Shown here piece by piece: positions 8,475-18,338 of a DNA stretch of 64,000 nt. Numbering within the stretch: position 1 is the stretch's first letter; each line of letters opens with the position of its first letter. Source of the DNA: Bacteroidota bacterium (GTDB taxonomy: Bacteria > Bacteroidota > Bacteroidia > 2-12-FULL-35-15); contig PLYN01000014.1 in assembly GCA_003151815.1 (NCBI GenBank), positions 25,260 through 89,259 of the forward strand, read 5' to 3'. The notes under the pieces were generated by a model, which made no database searches, had not been told where the DNA came from, and was given only the letters and a program-made list of their open reading frames with translations. The position numbers were made by a program, and so were the translations under genes.

Positions 8475-11400
8475 GTGGAGCCTTATAGATCGAAAAATAA
8501 AATCAGAATTGTTACGTCCACCTCTTTATTTGATGGACACGATGCTGCCATTAATATCATGCGCAGGATCATACAAGCCACCGGTGCAGAAGTGATTCAT
8601 CTTGGTCACGACAGAAGCGCGAAAGAGATCGTGGATTGTGCCATTCAGGAAGACGCGAATGCTATTGCCCTTACATCTTACCAAGGAGGGCACATGGAAT
8701 TTTTCAAATACATGCACGACATGTTGAAAGAAAAAAATTGCGGACACATAAAAATATTTGGCGGTGGCGGCGGAACAATTTTACCGACCGAAATTTCTGA
8801 ACTCCAAAAATACGGGATCGAAAGAATTTATTCACCTGATGATGGGCGTTCTATGGGCTTGCAGGGGATGATCAATGACATGCTCGAAAAATGTGATTTC
8901 CCTACCGGTACAAATTTAACTGATGAAGTAAAAAAGTTAAAAAATAAAGATGTAAAATCCATTGCACGATTAATATCAGCGGCAGAAAATTTTCCACAAG
9001 AGTTTTCAAAATTCAGCACAGAAATTGAACAAATTGGAAAAACAAAAATGGTTCCTGTTATTGGTATCACAGGCACCGGAGGTTCAGGAAAATCAAGTTT
9101 GGTAGATGAATTGGTACGACGATTTTTAATTGATTTTGAAAATAAAACAGTTGCTATTATTTCCGTTGATCCTTCAAAACGTAAAACAGGCGGAGCATTG
9201 CTGGGTGATCGGATACGAATGAACTCTATCAGAAATGAACGTGTTTACATGCGTTCACTGGCAACTCGTCAGAGTAATTTGGCTTTATCAAAATATGTGA
9301 AAGAGGCTGTTGAAATTGTAAAAGCAGCCAACTTCGATCTGATAATTCTGGAAACATCCGGTATCGGACAAAGCGATACAGAAATAACCGAACATAGCAA
9401 TGTTAGTTTGTATGTGATGACACCGGAATATGGCGCTGCCTCGCAACTTGAAAAAATTGATATGCTTGATTTTGCTGATGTGATCGCCCTGAATAAATTT
9501 GATAAACGAGGCGCTCTGGATGCTTTGCGGGATATAAAAAAACAATACAAACGCAATCATCAGTTGTTTGATACCGATGATAAAGCATTGCCCATTTTCG
9601 GAACCATCGCATCGCAATTCAACGATCCGGGAATGAACCAACTCTACAAAACTATCATGGATAAAGTGGTTGATAAAACAGGTGTTGATCTTAAATCGAA
9701 TTTTGCTATTACCAATGAAATGAGTGAGAAAATATACATCATTCCTCCTCACAGAACACGTTACCTGGCAGAGATTGCGGAGAACAACCGCACTTATGAT
9801 AGGTGGGTGGAAACTCAAAAAGATATTGCCAATCAACTTTACAGCCTTCGCAAAACAATTCAAATCCTATCGAATAGATCGAACGCCAGTTTAATTGAGA
9901 CCTTAGAAAACAAGTATAAAGAAATTGAAATTAGTTTAGACCAACACAACAAAAAAATACTGGAAAGCTGGGCGGAAAAAATACAACGATACAAAAATGA
10001 CTTTTTTATTTACAAGGTGCGTGATAAAGAAGTTAAAATAAAAGCGCATTACGAATCGCTTTCTCATACTCAAATCCCAAAAGTTTCTACTCCACGATAC
10101 GAAGGTTGGGGAGATATTTTAAAATGGAATTTGCAAGAAAATGTTCCGGGTGAATTCCCTTATACAGGAGGCGTATTTCCGTTCAAGCGTGAAGGCGAAG
10201 ACCCAACGCGAATGTTTGCAGGTGAAGGCGGACCGGAACGTACCAACACACGTTTTCATTACGTGAGTTTAGGCATGGATGCGAGACGTTTAAGCACCGC
10301 ATTCGACAGTGTTACTTTATACGGTCAAAACCCTGATATACGTCCTGACATTTATGGGAAATTAGGTAATTCAGGAGTTTCTATTTGCTGTTTGGATGAT
10401 GCGAAAAAACTATATAGCGGTTTCAATCTTGCTGACCCAAAAACATCCGTAAGCATGACCATCAACGGACCTGCAGCCATCCTCGCCGGATTTTTCATGA
10501 ATGCTGCAATTGATCAGCAATGTGAGATCTACATCAAAAAAAACGGACTTGAGAAAGACATCGTTAAAAAGATAGAGGATATCTACAAGAAAAAAAATGT
10601 AAAACAACCACACTACCAAGGTGAACTTCCGGAAGGAAACAATGGACTTGGCCTATTATTATTAGGCATTACCGGCGATCAGGTATTACCCAAAGATGTA
10701 TATAAAAAAATAAAAGCAGAAACACTCGCTGTTGTCAGAGGCACTGTTCAGGCAGATATTTTAAAAGAAGATCAGGCACAAAATACGTGTATATTTTCAA
10801 CCGAATTTTCTTTGCGTTTGATGGGTGACATGCAGGAGTATTTCATTCAAAAAAACATTCGCAATTTTTATTCAGTTTCTATTTCGGGGTATCACATTGC
10901 TGAAGCAGGTGCAAACCCTATCACTCAGCTTGCATTAACATTATCAAACGGTTTTACTTTCGTAGAATATTATGCAAGTAGAGGAATGGACATAAATAAA
11001 TTTGCACCTAACTTGTCTTTCTTCTTCAGCAACGGCATTGATCCTGAATATTCTGTTATAGGTCGTGTAGCACGTAGAATATGGGCGAAAGCGATGAAGC
11101 TAAAATACAATGCAGATGAAAGTTCGCAAAGATTAAAATACCATATTCAAACAAGTGGCAGGTCGTTACATGCTCAGGAAATTGACTTTAACGATATCCG
11201 CACCACACTGCAAGCGTTGTACGCGATTTATGATAATTGTAATTCTCTCCACACCAATGCGTATGACGAGGCGATCACAACTCCAACGGAACATTCTGTT
11301 CGCAGAGCCATGGCTATTCAGTTGATAATTAACCGTGAATTGGGTTTGGCGAAAAATGAAAATCCATTACAGGGTTCATTCATCATTGAAGAATTAACCC

Positions 11401-11837
11401 ACATCGTAGAGGAAGCGGTATTATTGGAGTTTGAACGCATCAACGAACGCGGTGGTGTGTTAGGCGCTATGGAAACGATGTATCAACGCGGCAAGATCCA
11501 GGAAGAAAGTTTGTATTATGAAACATTGAAACATACCGGCGAATACCCTATAATAGGCGTAAACACCTACCTTTCATCAAAAGGATCGCCTACCATCATT
11601 CCAAAAGAAGTGATTCGCGCCACCAAAGAAGAAAAAATGTATCAGATCTCCATGCTTGCTGAACTGCATAAAGCGCATGCTGATGAAGCCCCTCAACTGT
11701 TGCGCAATTTACAAACGGTAGCGATCAATAATCAAAACATGTTTGAAGAACTGATGGAAACAACTAAATATTGTTCTTTGGGACAAATCACGAACGCCCT
11801 TTTTGAAGTGGGTGGTCAGTATAGAAGGAATATGTAA
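8475..11837 (+). CDS. icmF: Fused isobutyryl-CoA mutase IcmF (B12 domain, GTPase, mutase)
   Basis: A 1120-residue fusion that interconverts isobutyryl-CoA and n-butyryl-CoA using adenosylcobalamin, with its own G-protein chaperone. In order: a cobalamin-binding domain (DGH at 20-22, GGGGG near 96-100), a MeaB-like GTPase (P-loop GTGGSGKS at about 200-207, NKFDKRG near 344), a linker, and a TIM-barrel mutase ([10 protein letters not shown] near 562 and SGYHIAEAG near 803). The phenylalanine in VFPF, where methylmalonyl-CoA mutase has Tyr, favours IcmF over methylmalonyl-CoA mutase. Length fits the family (about 1090). The start is GTG at 8475, preserving the family N-terminus ([19 protein letters not shown]). 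It is monocistronic between heptad repeats. Confidence 0.93.
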   Translation: MEPYRSKNKIRIVTSTSLFDGHDAAINIMRRIIQATGAEVIHLGHDRSAKEIVDCAIQEDANAIALTSYQGGHMEFFKYMHDMLKEKNCGHIKIFGGGGGTILPTEISELQKYGIERIYSPDDGRSMGLQGMINDMLEKCDFPTGTNLTDEVKKLKNKDVKSIARLISAAENFPQEFSKFSTEIEQIGKTKMVPVIGITGTGGSGKSSLVDELVRRFLIDFENKTVAIISVDPSKRKTGGALLGDRIRMNSIRNERVYMRSLATRQSNLALSKYVKEAVEIVKAANFDLIILETSGIGQSDTEITEHSNVSLYVMTPEYGAASQLEKIDMLDFADVIALNKFDKRGALDALRDIKKQYKRNHQLFDTDDKALPIFGTIASQFNDPGMNQLYKTIMDKVVDKTGVDLKSNFAITNEMSEKIYIIPPHRTRYLAEIAENNRTYDRWVETQKDIANQLYSLRKTIQILSNRSNASLIETLENKYKEIEISLDQHNKKILESWAEKIQRYKNDFFIYKVRDKEVKIKAHYESLSHTQIPKVSTPRYEGWGDILKWNLQENVPGEFPYTGGVFPFKREGEDPTRMFAGEGGPERTNTRFHYVSLGMDARRLSTAFDSVTLYGQNPDIRPDIYGKLGNSGVSICCLDDAKKLYSGFNLADPKTSVSMTINGPAAILAGFFMNAAIDQQCEIYIKKNGLEKDIVKKIEDIYKKKNVKQPHYQGELPEGNNGLGLLLLGITGDQVLPKDVYKKIKAETLAVVRGTVQADILKEDQAQNTCIFSTEFSLRLMGDMQEYFIQKNIRNFYSVSISGYHIAEAGANPITQLALTLSNGFTFVEYYASRGMDINKFAPNLSFFFSNGIDPEYSVIGRVARRIWAKAMKLKYNADESSQRLKYHIQTSGRSLHAQEIDFNDIRTTLQALYAIYDNCNSLHTNAYDEAITTPTEHSVRRAMAIQLIINRELGLAKNENPLQGSFIIEELTHIVEEAVLLEFERINERGGVLGAMETMYQRGKIQEESLYYETLKHTGEYPIIGVNTYLSSKGSPTIIPKEVIRATKEEKMYQISMLAELHKAHADEAPQLLRNLQTVAINNQNMFEELMETTKYCSLGQITNALFEVGGQYRRNM

Positions 11838-11841
11838 AATT

Positions 11842-11876
11842 AGTTTAAAGTTAGAAAGTTTAAAGTTTAAAGTTCA
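11842..11876. repeat. Single CTTTnAA heptad array overlapping the rdgB 3' end
   Basis: The array (AGTTTAAAGTTAGAAAGTTT and continuation) lies between convergent icmF and rdgB. Its right part encodes, on the minus strand, the last codons and stop of rdgB (NFKL-stop). No inverted partner is seen in this gap. Confidence 0.65.
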
Positions 11877-12438
11877 GGAACTCTACCAATTTACGAACTG
11901 CCAAAGCGCGATGACTAATTTTATTTTTTTCTGACATATCTAATTCTGCAAAGGTTTTATCATATCCATTCGGTATAAAAATCGGGTCATAACCAAAACC
12001 TTTATCTCCTCTTTTTTCCTTTAAAATTACGCCTTCAACAATACCTTCGAATTGAATTTCTTTTCCATCCATCACCAAAGAAATAACAGTTTTAAAACGG
12101 GCGTTTCTATTTGTTACATTTTTCAATTCAGCCAATATTTTATTCATATTGTCATCCGCATTTTTGCTCTCCCCCGCATATCGCGCCGACAATACTCCCG
12201 GTCGGCCATCTAGCGCTTCTACTTCTAATCCTGTATCATCCGCAAAACAATTGAAATGGTAATTAGTATAAACGTAAAATGCTTTCTGTGACGCATTACC
12301 TTCGATGGTGGCTTGTGTTTCAGGAATTTCTTCCATACAATCGATATCATTCAAACTCAACAATTTAATTTCATCAGGTATCAGTTGCTGAATTTCATTC
12401 ACTTTATTGATGTTTCCTGTGGCAAATACTAATTTCAT
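11860..12438 (-). CDS. rdgB: Non-canonical purine NTP pyrophosphatase (dITP/XTP)
   Basis: A 192-residue HAM1/RdgB-family enzyme that hydrolyses dITP, ITP and XTP to the monophosphates and keeps damaged purines out of DNA and RNA. Conserved motifs are complete: [12 protein letters not shown] at the N-terminus, [18 protein letters not shown] with SARYAGES around residues 66-90, and GYDPIFIP with SHRALA near the C-terminus. The final four residues (NFKL) and stop codon lie within a heptad repeat, so the C-terminus may have been rewritten by it. It sits downstream of the T9SS protein gene but is separated by a strong hairpin. Confidence 0.95.
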   Translation of the reverse strand: MKLVFATGNINKVNEIQQLIPDEIKLLSLNDIDCMEEIPETQATIEGNASQKAFYVYTNYHFNCFADDTGLEVEALDGRPGVLSARYAGESKNADDNMNKILAELKNVTNRNARFKTVISLVMDGKEIQFEGIVEGVILKEKRGDKGFGYDPIFIPNGYDKTFAELDMSEKNKISHRALAVRKLVEFLNFKL

Positions 12439-12440
12439 AC

Positions 12441-12591
12441 GTTAGTTAAAAAGTTTAAATTTAGAAAGTAAAGTACTGTATTATGGTTTGTAAACGTCAT
12501 TGGGAGTTCTGCGTTGAAGCAGAACTCCCAATGACAGCGATTAATCAAATTGGATATTACACAAAGTTAAACTATCCAACTTTAAACTTTT
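12441..12591. repeat. Degenerate heptad arrays flanking a perfect hairpin
   Basis: Weak CTTTnAA-type sequences at 12441-12475 and, inverted, at 12563-12591 bracket the gap between rdgB and the T9SS protein gene. The right one touches the stop codon of the latter. The centre carries the hairpin at 12496-12535. Confidence 0.5.
12496..12535. repeat. Perfect 17-bp hairpin, 6-nt loop
   Basis: The arms 12496-12512 (GTCATTGGGAGTTCTGC) and 12519-12535 are perfect complements around GTTGAA. The hairpin is GC-richer than its surroundings and has no T-run on either side, so it is not a standard terminator. It may be a dispersed palindromic element or an attenuator at the 3' end of the T9SS protein transcript. 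Confidence 0.7.
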
Positions 12592-15500
12592 ATTCAATAA
12601 TAAACTTCTTAACTACCGTTTTACCATCATATACAATGGTGAAGGCATAAAATCCTTTCCCTAATCCAATTAAATTAACAGTTATTAATTGTAAACCTTC
12701 GGTGATCGTTCCCGAATAAATTGTTCGCAAAGATTGCCCTCTTGCATTGCAAATAGTTACATCCAAATTATTGCTGGCAGGAATCAAAAGCGGTAAGGTA
12801 ATAAATTCTCCTGCCGGATTTGGATAAGGTTCCAAAACTTCAAAAGAAGATTTATCAATTGCTATACAACTTTCATTATCCAAAGGGAATTCATCATCCA
12901 AATTATTGGGTTTGATTGCAGAAACACATACAAAAGATTTTGGATCTTTCATATAAATGGAAGTACTAATGGTGTCTACGATAACCCCTCCCCTAAGCAG
13001 CAAACCTGTCCAGTTTTCTTTTACCACTGCTCCATTATTCAATGTCACCGTCAATTCTAAAGTTTTTACGTCCACTGTTCCTTTGTTGATAATTTGTGTT
13101 GAAACAATCAAAAAATTATTTTGCAGTACAGTAACAATATTCTGTACTGCAACATCGATAAAAGCTTCCAAAACATCAATTGTATTTTTAGTGGTATCAG
13201 CACAACCAAAACTATTAATAGCTATTAATGAAACATAGTAACTTCCAGTATCTGTAAAAACAGTATGAGTATTTGCCAGTGAATCATGATTTGAATTACC
13301 AAAATCCCATTTATAAATGGAAGCACCTATACTATTATTAGTAAAAGAGACTGCTAATGGAGGACTACCATTATCAGGAGTAGAAGTAAAATTCGCAATA
13401 GGCACCGGATGAATAACAATGGTCTTTGTTATTGAATCTTTACAACCCTTATCAGATGTTACCAACAATTTAACTTGTGGACTAAGAGCTGCATTAAAAG
13501 TATGTTGACCATTTTTAAGAGTAGATGTCATACCGACAGCATAGGTCCATAGCCAATTGGTAATTGTCCCTCCTGAGATAACCGAAGAATCAGAAAAAAT
13601 AGTTGGGAGAGACACGCAAGCATTTCCGGCAGTATATAAGGCAGTAGGTTTAGGATTAACTTTTAACGCTTTTGTATTCGTGTTACTACATCCATTTGAT
13701 GCAGTAATAGTGTGAACCACATTATATGTATTACTCACCGTATAAGTATGTATCGGGTTTATAAAAGGTGAAAGAGCGGTATTGTCGCCAAAATTCCAAG
13801 AACCGGATTGTTTGGTCAAAGGCGCTGGCAGAATGGTAATGTCATTAAATGAAATTGATTGTTTTTCGCAGAGCGATGAAAAATTAAAATCGGTTGTTGG
13901 TGATGGTTTAATAACTAAGGAATTATTTATTGGTGTGGAGCAACCGAAAGCATTTTGAATAGTTAAGGTTACCGAATAAGTTGCACTTGCAGCATAAATA
14001 TGTGCCGGGTTTTGAAGTGTTGAAACATTATTGACACCACCACTTGATGCTTCCGCAAAGTTCCAATTCCATTGTGTTATAGGATAACCAAATGTTGTGG
14101 CTAAAGCTGTAAAGTGAACACTATCCCTCTCACATAAATTAGCTGAGGTGAAATTCCCTTGAGGGTAAGGAAATACTTTAAGCGTTTTTGATAATTCGGC
14201 AGAGCACCCTATGTTTGTTGTTACAGTATATGTGACGATATACGCACCAGTATCAGCGTATGTATGCGAAGGAGATGTTAACGTAGAAGGCAACGTAATA
14301 TCTCCAAAGTCCCAAGCTCTCGATGTGATAGTATTTGTTAGAGGAGCACTTGACAGTTCAGTAAATTGACTGGACGAACCCAAACAGACAGATGTAAAGG
14401 AAAAGTCAGCCATAGGCGCTGAACCTTTTATTGTAATGTTGATGATATCCTTTTTTATACAACCGTTTATACTGGTGGCTGTTAAACTATATTGTCCCGG
14501 ACTTGAAATCATCAAAGAATCATTTGTTGAACCTCCTGACCAGCTATACGTTGCCGCCTGCGATGCTCCCGTTTTTAAATAAATAGAGTTACCAATACAA
14601 AGAGTGGTATCAGGGCCTAAACTAGCTATTTGAGGAAAATTATCTATCAGAACATTTATCGTATCGTAAGAACTGCATCCCGGATTTGTTAATTGTAAGG
14701 AATAAGCCCCTGAAGTATTTACCGATATGGATGAAGCCGTTGAACCTGTTGACCACAAATAAGAAAATGATCCTACTATATTGGGAGTTAAAACAAGCGG
14801 ATTACTTCCGGTATAACAGACTATTTGATCTAAACCCAAACTAAAAGCCGGATAAGGAACCACTACTGTATTTATTGCATCTTGCGATGTATTTCCTATA
14901 CAATCTTTTACACTTACGGTATATGATGATGATGAATTTACCAAAATACTATTAGTTGTAGCTCCATTTGACCATATATAACTAAGGTGGGAAGGACCTG
15001 CATTTATTAACTTTTGCTGACCACTACAAATAGATATATCACTCCCTAAATTCACAGTATAAGCACCCCCATTCAAAGTAACTGTTACTGTATCTTTGCT
15101 TGTAGATCCGAAAATGTCTGTTGTTGTTAAAACATAATTACCCGCTGCATTCACAACCAATGAATCATCTGTAGAACCACCTGTCCATAAATAATTGGTG
15201 AAATAATCTTTTTTGGCTCTGACTGTATAGGGTAATGAACATACTGTTTTATCCGGACCTAATTTTACAGGAGGTGCATATTTATTATGAAGATATTGCT
15301 CTACAGAATTTCTATCAGTATCATTTAATGGTTGATCATATATAAGAAGTTCGGTTATATCCCCGTTCAAATTTTGATTACCGTTAAACGTTCCTATATT
15401 GAGGGGTTGATTAGAAGATCCTTCAATATAAGGCAAAGTATTACCTTGAATCCCATTTTTATAAAACGAAAATTGACTTGTTGATATAACTCTACTAATA

Positions 15501-15988
15501 ATCTGGTACTTCGATGTAAATGTAATATGATGATCTCCTGGGTCTGAATAAAAACTACTATCACCATTCATAACATATAATTGATAATAAGGGGGATTTT
15601 GCGACATTATTAAAGTGTGGTAAACACCTGTTGATAGTCCATTTCTTTTTATTACAAAAAATTCTGTTCGTTGACCAATATTAATTGAAGGGGTGGTTAA
15701 ATAATCATCTAAAAATCTTAAAGTAGGATAACCATTCAGTGTATTCAAAACATAAGCAGGTTGATTGGAGGCTGATGGTTGAAAAACATCATTTCCATTG
15801 CCACTTTGATCAGCCCAATTAGAAACATTCCCAGAATTTAAGGTAACACCAACATCAGATTTTAACCACAGTTTTAAACCGGAAATCGAAGATGGAGAAA
15901 TGGAACTTTGGGCATTTAAGTGACAGGTAATAACACTTAAAAAAAACAAAACAAATAAGCATCGAAGAAAATTAAATATATTTGCCAT
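12590..15988 (-). CDS. T9SS-secreted LamG/PKD multidomain surface protein
   Basis: A 1132-residue surface or secreted protein. A signal peptide (MANIFNFLRCLFVLFFLSV, ending HLNAQ) is followed by a concanavalin-type (LamG-like) lectin domain (about 35-245), four 65-70-residue repeats starting LGxD...C with WsgGsT cores (about 245-520), and five PKD-type repeats (WDFGD, WNWNF, SWNFGDN, WLWTY, YKWDFG; about 520-930). Then come a CARDB-like stretch and a type A sorting tail (YPNPAGEF ... VVKKFIIE). The tail directs export by the type IX system and cell-surface attachment. ATG at 15988 is chosen because the longer frame starts at a TTG lying inside the promoter -7 box. Adhesion or glycan binding is likely; the ligand is unknown. 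Confidence 0.88.
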   Translation of the reverse strand: MANIFNFLRCLFVLFFLSVITCHLNAQSSISPSSISGLKLWLKSDVGVTLNSGNVSNWADQSGNGNDVFQPSASNQPAYVLNTLNGYPTLRFLDDYLTTPSINIGQRTEFFVIKRNGLSTGVYHTLIMSQNPPYYQLYVMNGDSSFYSDPGDHHITFTSKYQIISRVISTSQFSFYKNGIQGNTLPYIEGSSNQPLNIGTFNGNQNLNGDITELLIYDQPLNDTDRNSVEQYLHNKYAPPVKLGPDKTVCSLPYTVRAKKDYFTNYLWTGGSTDDSLVVNAAGNYVLTTTDIFGSTSKDTVTVTLNGGAYTVNLGSDISICSGQQKLINAGPSHLSYIWSNGATTNSILVNSSSSYTVSVKDCIGNTSQDAINTVVVPYPAFSLGLDQIVCYTGSNPLVLTPNIVGSFSYLWSTGSTASSISVNTSGAYSLQLTNPGCSSYDTINVLIDNFPQIASLGPDTTLCIGNSIYLKTGASQAATYSWSGGSTNDSLMISSPGQYSLTATSINGCIKKDIINITIKGSAPMADFSFTSVCLGSSSQFTELSSAPLTNTITSRAWDFGDITLPSTLTSPSHTYADTGAYIVTYTVTTNIGCSAELSKTLKVFPYPQGNFTSANLCERDSVHFTALATTFGYPITQWNWNFAEASSGGVNNVSTLQNPAHIYAASATYSVTLTIQNAFGCSTPINNSLVIKPSPTTDFNFSSLCEKQSISFNDITILPAPLTKQSGSWNFGDNTALSPFINPIHTYTVSNTYNVVHTITASNGCSNTNTKALKVNPKPTALYTAGNACVSLPTIFSDSSVISGGTITNWLWTYAVGMTSTLKNGQHTFNAALSPQVKLLVTSDKGCKDSITKTIVIHPVPIANFTSTPDNGSPPLAVSFTNNSIGASIYKWDFGNSNHDSLANTHTVFTDTGSYYVSLIAINSFGCADTTKNTIDVLEAFIDVAVQNIVTVLQNNFLIVSTQIINKGTVDVKTLELTVTLNNGAVVKENWTGLLLRGGVIVDTISTSIYMKDPKSFVCVSAIKPNNLDDEFPLDNESCIAIDKSSFEVLEPYPNPAGEFITLPLLIPASNNLDVTICNARGQSLRTIYSGTITEGLQLITVNLIGLGKGFYAFTIVYDGKTVVKKFIIE

Positions 15989-16012
15989 AATTCCATACTT
16001 AAAAGTATCATT

Positions 16013-16043
16013 CAAATTTACAAAAACATTTCAATTAATCAAA
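16013..16043 (-). promoter_or_regulatory. Bacteroidota-type promoter for the T9SS protein gene
   Basis: On the minus strand, TTTG (16043-16040) is followed by exactly 19 bp and TAAATTTG (16020-16013). This fits the Bacteroidota -33/-7 consensus (TTTG and TAnnTTTG). Transcription would start near 16008, about 20 nt before the ATG at 15988. Confidence 0.65.
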
Positions 16044-16208
16044 GGTATAATTATAAACTGTAATATATTTATAGACAATTAGAATGTTTAGTTTAATTGC
16101 AAACTAATAAGACCCAAATGCAAAGAAATTTGAAGGGAATCCGAATACAATAAATGAGAAAACGAGCAAACAGAAAATATTTATTAGGAACTACTAAACT
16201 TTAAAATT

Positions 16209-16895
16209 ATGAAAAAAATAGTTTTTTTAGTTTCAGGTTCCGGTGGATCTTTAAAATTTCTTCACTCTGCTTTGGAGCGAATGAATATAAATGCTAAAAT
16301 CATTGGTATACTAAGCGATCGAAATTGTTTGGCCTTAGATTTTGCCAATCAAAAAAAAATATATTCAAAACAAATTAAGTATAATCAAAATTATGTTATA
16401 GAATTACAAGATGAATTAGATTTTTTAAATCCAGACTTAATCATTACCAACATTCATAAAATAATTGATGAGGGAACACTAAATAGATTTCCTGATAAAT
16501 TTATTAACCTTCATTATTCACTTTTACCAAGTTATAAAGGCTATATAGGTATGAAAACAGTCTTAAAAGCAAAAGAAGATAATGTAGGTTTCATTGGAGG
16601 AACATGTCATTTGGTAAATAAGGAAGTTGATGGAGGTAAGATAATACAACAGGGATGTTTTTCAGTAGATTGGAATAATGTAGACAATGTAATTGATACT
16701 GTTTTTAAAACTTCCTGCTTATGTCTTTTAGAGGGGGCAATAGGCAGATTGGGGTTGGATAAGGAGGTGGGGCGGGAACAACTAGTGTTTAATAATAGTA
16801 TTGTCTATTTTTCCCCAAAATTATCAGTTGGAGATTTTAATTTTGATGATTCATTTTGGAGTTTAATAAACAACAATGAATCGTTAATTTTTTAA
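16209..16895 (+). CDS. Formyltransferase-fold enzyme (PurN/sugar N-formyltransferase type)
   Basis: A 228-residue protein with the N10-formyl-tetrahydrofolate transferase fold. The catalytic triad is present: N100 and H102 in INLHYSLLPSYKG, and D141 in EVDGGKIIQQ. The core resembles PurN, but HYSLLP replaces the usual HPSLLP, and the gene is the first of the glycan locus. It is therefore more likely to N-formylate an amino sugar nucleotide, such as the dTDP-Fuc4N expected from the RffA-type gene at 20178, than to act in purine synthesis. That substrate is inferred. About 47 bp separate it from the next gene in the same direction. Confidence 0.75.
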   Translation: MKKIVFLVSGSGGSLKFLHSALERMNINAKIIGILSDRNCLALDFANQKKIYSKQIKYNQNYVIELQDELDFLNPDLIITNIHKIIDEGTLNRFPDKFINLHYSLLPSYKGYIGMKTVLKAKEDNVGFIGGTCHLVNKEVDGGKIIQQGCFSVDWNNVDNVIDTVFKTSCLCLLEGAIGRLGLDKEVGREQLVFNNSIVYFSPKLSVGDFNFDDSFWSLINNNESLIF

Positions 16896-16942
16896 CAAAC
16901 AAAATATAAAAAGGGAGATCGAAATCAAATTATATTAGAAAA

Positions 16943-17581
16943 ATGAATAAAATTGCAATGGTAGGTTATGGGGAATTAGGAAAGCAGTTTTTTGATTTTT
17001 TAAAAGTTAGTAATCCTCAGATAACAGAGAGCATTTTTTTTGATGATAATCTATTTAGAATAAATAAAAATTCAGCATACTCATTTAATAACTTTACAAA
17101 TGAAGAATTCGGTGATTACGAATTTTACGTTTCGTTAGGTTACCTGTATTTAAAGAGTAAATCAGAGGTTATAAATAAATTATTAGATCTTGGAAGAAAA
17201 CTTCCTGTTTTCATTCATCCTACAACATTTGTTAATTCAACAACAAAATTAGGACATAATACATTTGTATACCCAATGTGTAATATTGATAAAGAGTGTT
17301 TAATAGGAAAAGGAGTATTAATAAATAATTCAGTTACTTTATCTCATAATAATATTATCGGGGATTGTTGTTACATTTCTCCTGGAGTCACGACTTCAGG
17401 GTACGTAGAAATTGGAGAAAACAGCTTCATCGGTATCGGTACAATTATATCCAATAAGATTAAAATAGGAAAAAATGTTAAAATAGGAATTGGTTCTGTT
17501 ATTAATCGTGATATTCCGGATGGCTGTTCAGCAATTGGAAACCCTGTTAAAATTTTAGATAAGGAATTAAATCTTTTATAA
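16943..17581 (+). CDS. NeuD/PglD-type sugar O- or N-acyltransferase
   Basis: A 212-residue protein with an N-terminal Rossmann-like domain (KIAMVGYGELGKQFFDFL) and a C-terminal left-handed beta helix of hexapeptide repeats (about residues 100-200, for example IGKGVLINNS, IGENSFIGIG, IGKNVKIGIG). This is the NeuD/PglD architecture, in which acetyl-CoA is used to acetylate nucleotide or glycan sugars. It is tightly coupled (3 bp) to the WbqC-like gene downstream. Its exact acceptor cannot be read from the sequence. Confidence 0.85.
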   Translation: MNKIAMVGYGELGKQFFDFLKVSNPQITESIFFDDNLFRINKNSAYSFNNFTNEEFGDYEFYVSLGYLYLKSKSEVINKLLDLGRKLPVFIHPTTFVNSTTKLGHNTFVYPMCNIDKECLIGKGVLINNSVTLSHNNIIGDCCYISPGVTTSGYVEIGENSFIGIGTIISNKIKIGKNVKIGIGSVINRDIPDGCSAIGNPVKILDKELNLL

Positions 17582-17584
17582 TCT

Positions 17585-18286
17585 ATGGAAAAAAAAACAG
17601 TCATTTTACAATCAAATTATCTTCCCTGGAAGGGATATTTCGACTTAATAAATGATTCAGATACATTTTGCTTTTATGATGAAGTTAAATACACTAAAAA
17701 TGATTGGAGAAATCGAAATCAGTTATATACTAAAAATGGTCTTCAATGGATTTCAATACCAATCAATAAAGATGCGGTAAACAAAAAAATAAGTGAAGTA
17801 GAATTGCCTGAAAATTGGCAGAATGAACATTACAAAACTATAAAGTATGCTTATGGAAGGGCTCCATATTTTTCTAACTTGCTGCCCTTTATGGAAGATT
17901 TTTATAAAGAAAACAATTTTAAATATCTTTCAGAATTCAACCAATATTCGATTCAACAAATTTCAAAATTCATTGGAATAAGAACAAATTTTGTGAATTC
18001 AAAAAATTTTGATTTACGAGGCGATAAAGTGCAACGTTTAATCAACTTAATAAAAAATATTGAGGCTACGGAGTATATCACAGGTCCATCTGCGCTAAAT
18101 TATCTCTCCGGTCAAGAGCACCTGTTTTCAGAAAACAATATTAAACTCACCTACAAAAATTACACAAATTATCCTGAATACAAACAACTTACATCACCAT
18201 TTGAAAATTACGTTTCCATTTTTGATTTATTGGCAAATATCCATAAAGACGAAATACTACACTATATTTGTAGTCGTAAAAAATAA
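17585..18286 (+). CDS. WbqC-like family protein
   Basis: A 233-residue member of the WbqC-like family (PF08889), which occurs in O-antigen and capsule loci. The signature LQSNYLPWKGYFDLIN opens the protein and DWRNRNQL follows near residue 40. The fold and reaction are unknown to me; a role in amino-sugar or aminoacyl modification has been suggested from context only. It begins 3 bp after the acyltransferase gene, so the two are almost certainly co-translated. Confidence 0.88.
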   Translation: MEKKTVILQSNYLPWKGYFDLINDSDTFCFYDEVKYTKNDWRNRNQLYTKNGLQWISIPINKDAVNKKISEVELPENWQNEHYKTIKYAYGRAPYFSNLLPFMEDFYKENNFKYLSEFNQYSIQQISKFIGIRTNFVNSKNFDLRGDKVQRLINLIKNIEATEYITGPSALNYLSGQEHLFSENNIKLTYKNYTNYPEYKQLTSPFENYVSIFDLLANIHKDEILHYICSRKK

Positions 18287-18338
18287 GTTCTAAATTGACA
18301 AAGATATATGACTATAAAACAGAATTAATATTCTAAAG

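Noticed and set aside
9288-9863. Long antisense frames inside icmF
   Set aside because: Shadows of a strongly conserved gene; no independent signals.
15989-16015. Longer start of the T9SS protein
   Set aside because: The first codon is TTG lying inside the promoter -7 box, so it would not be transcribed.
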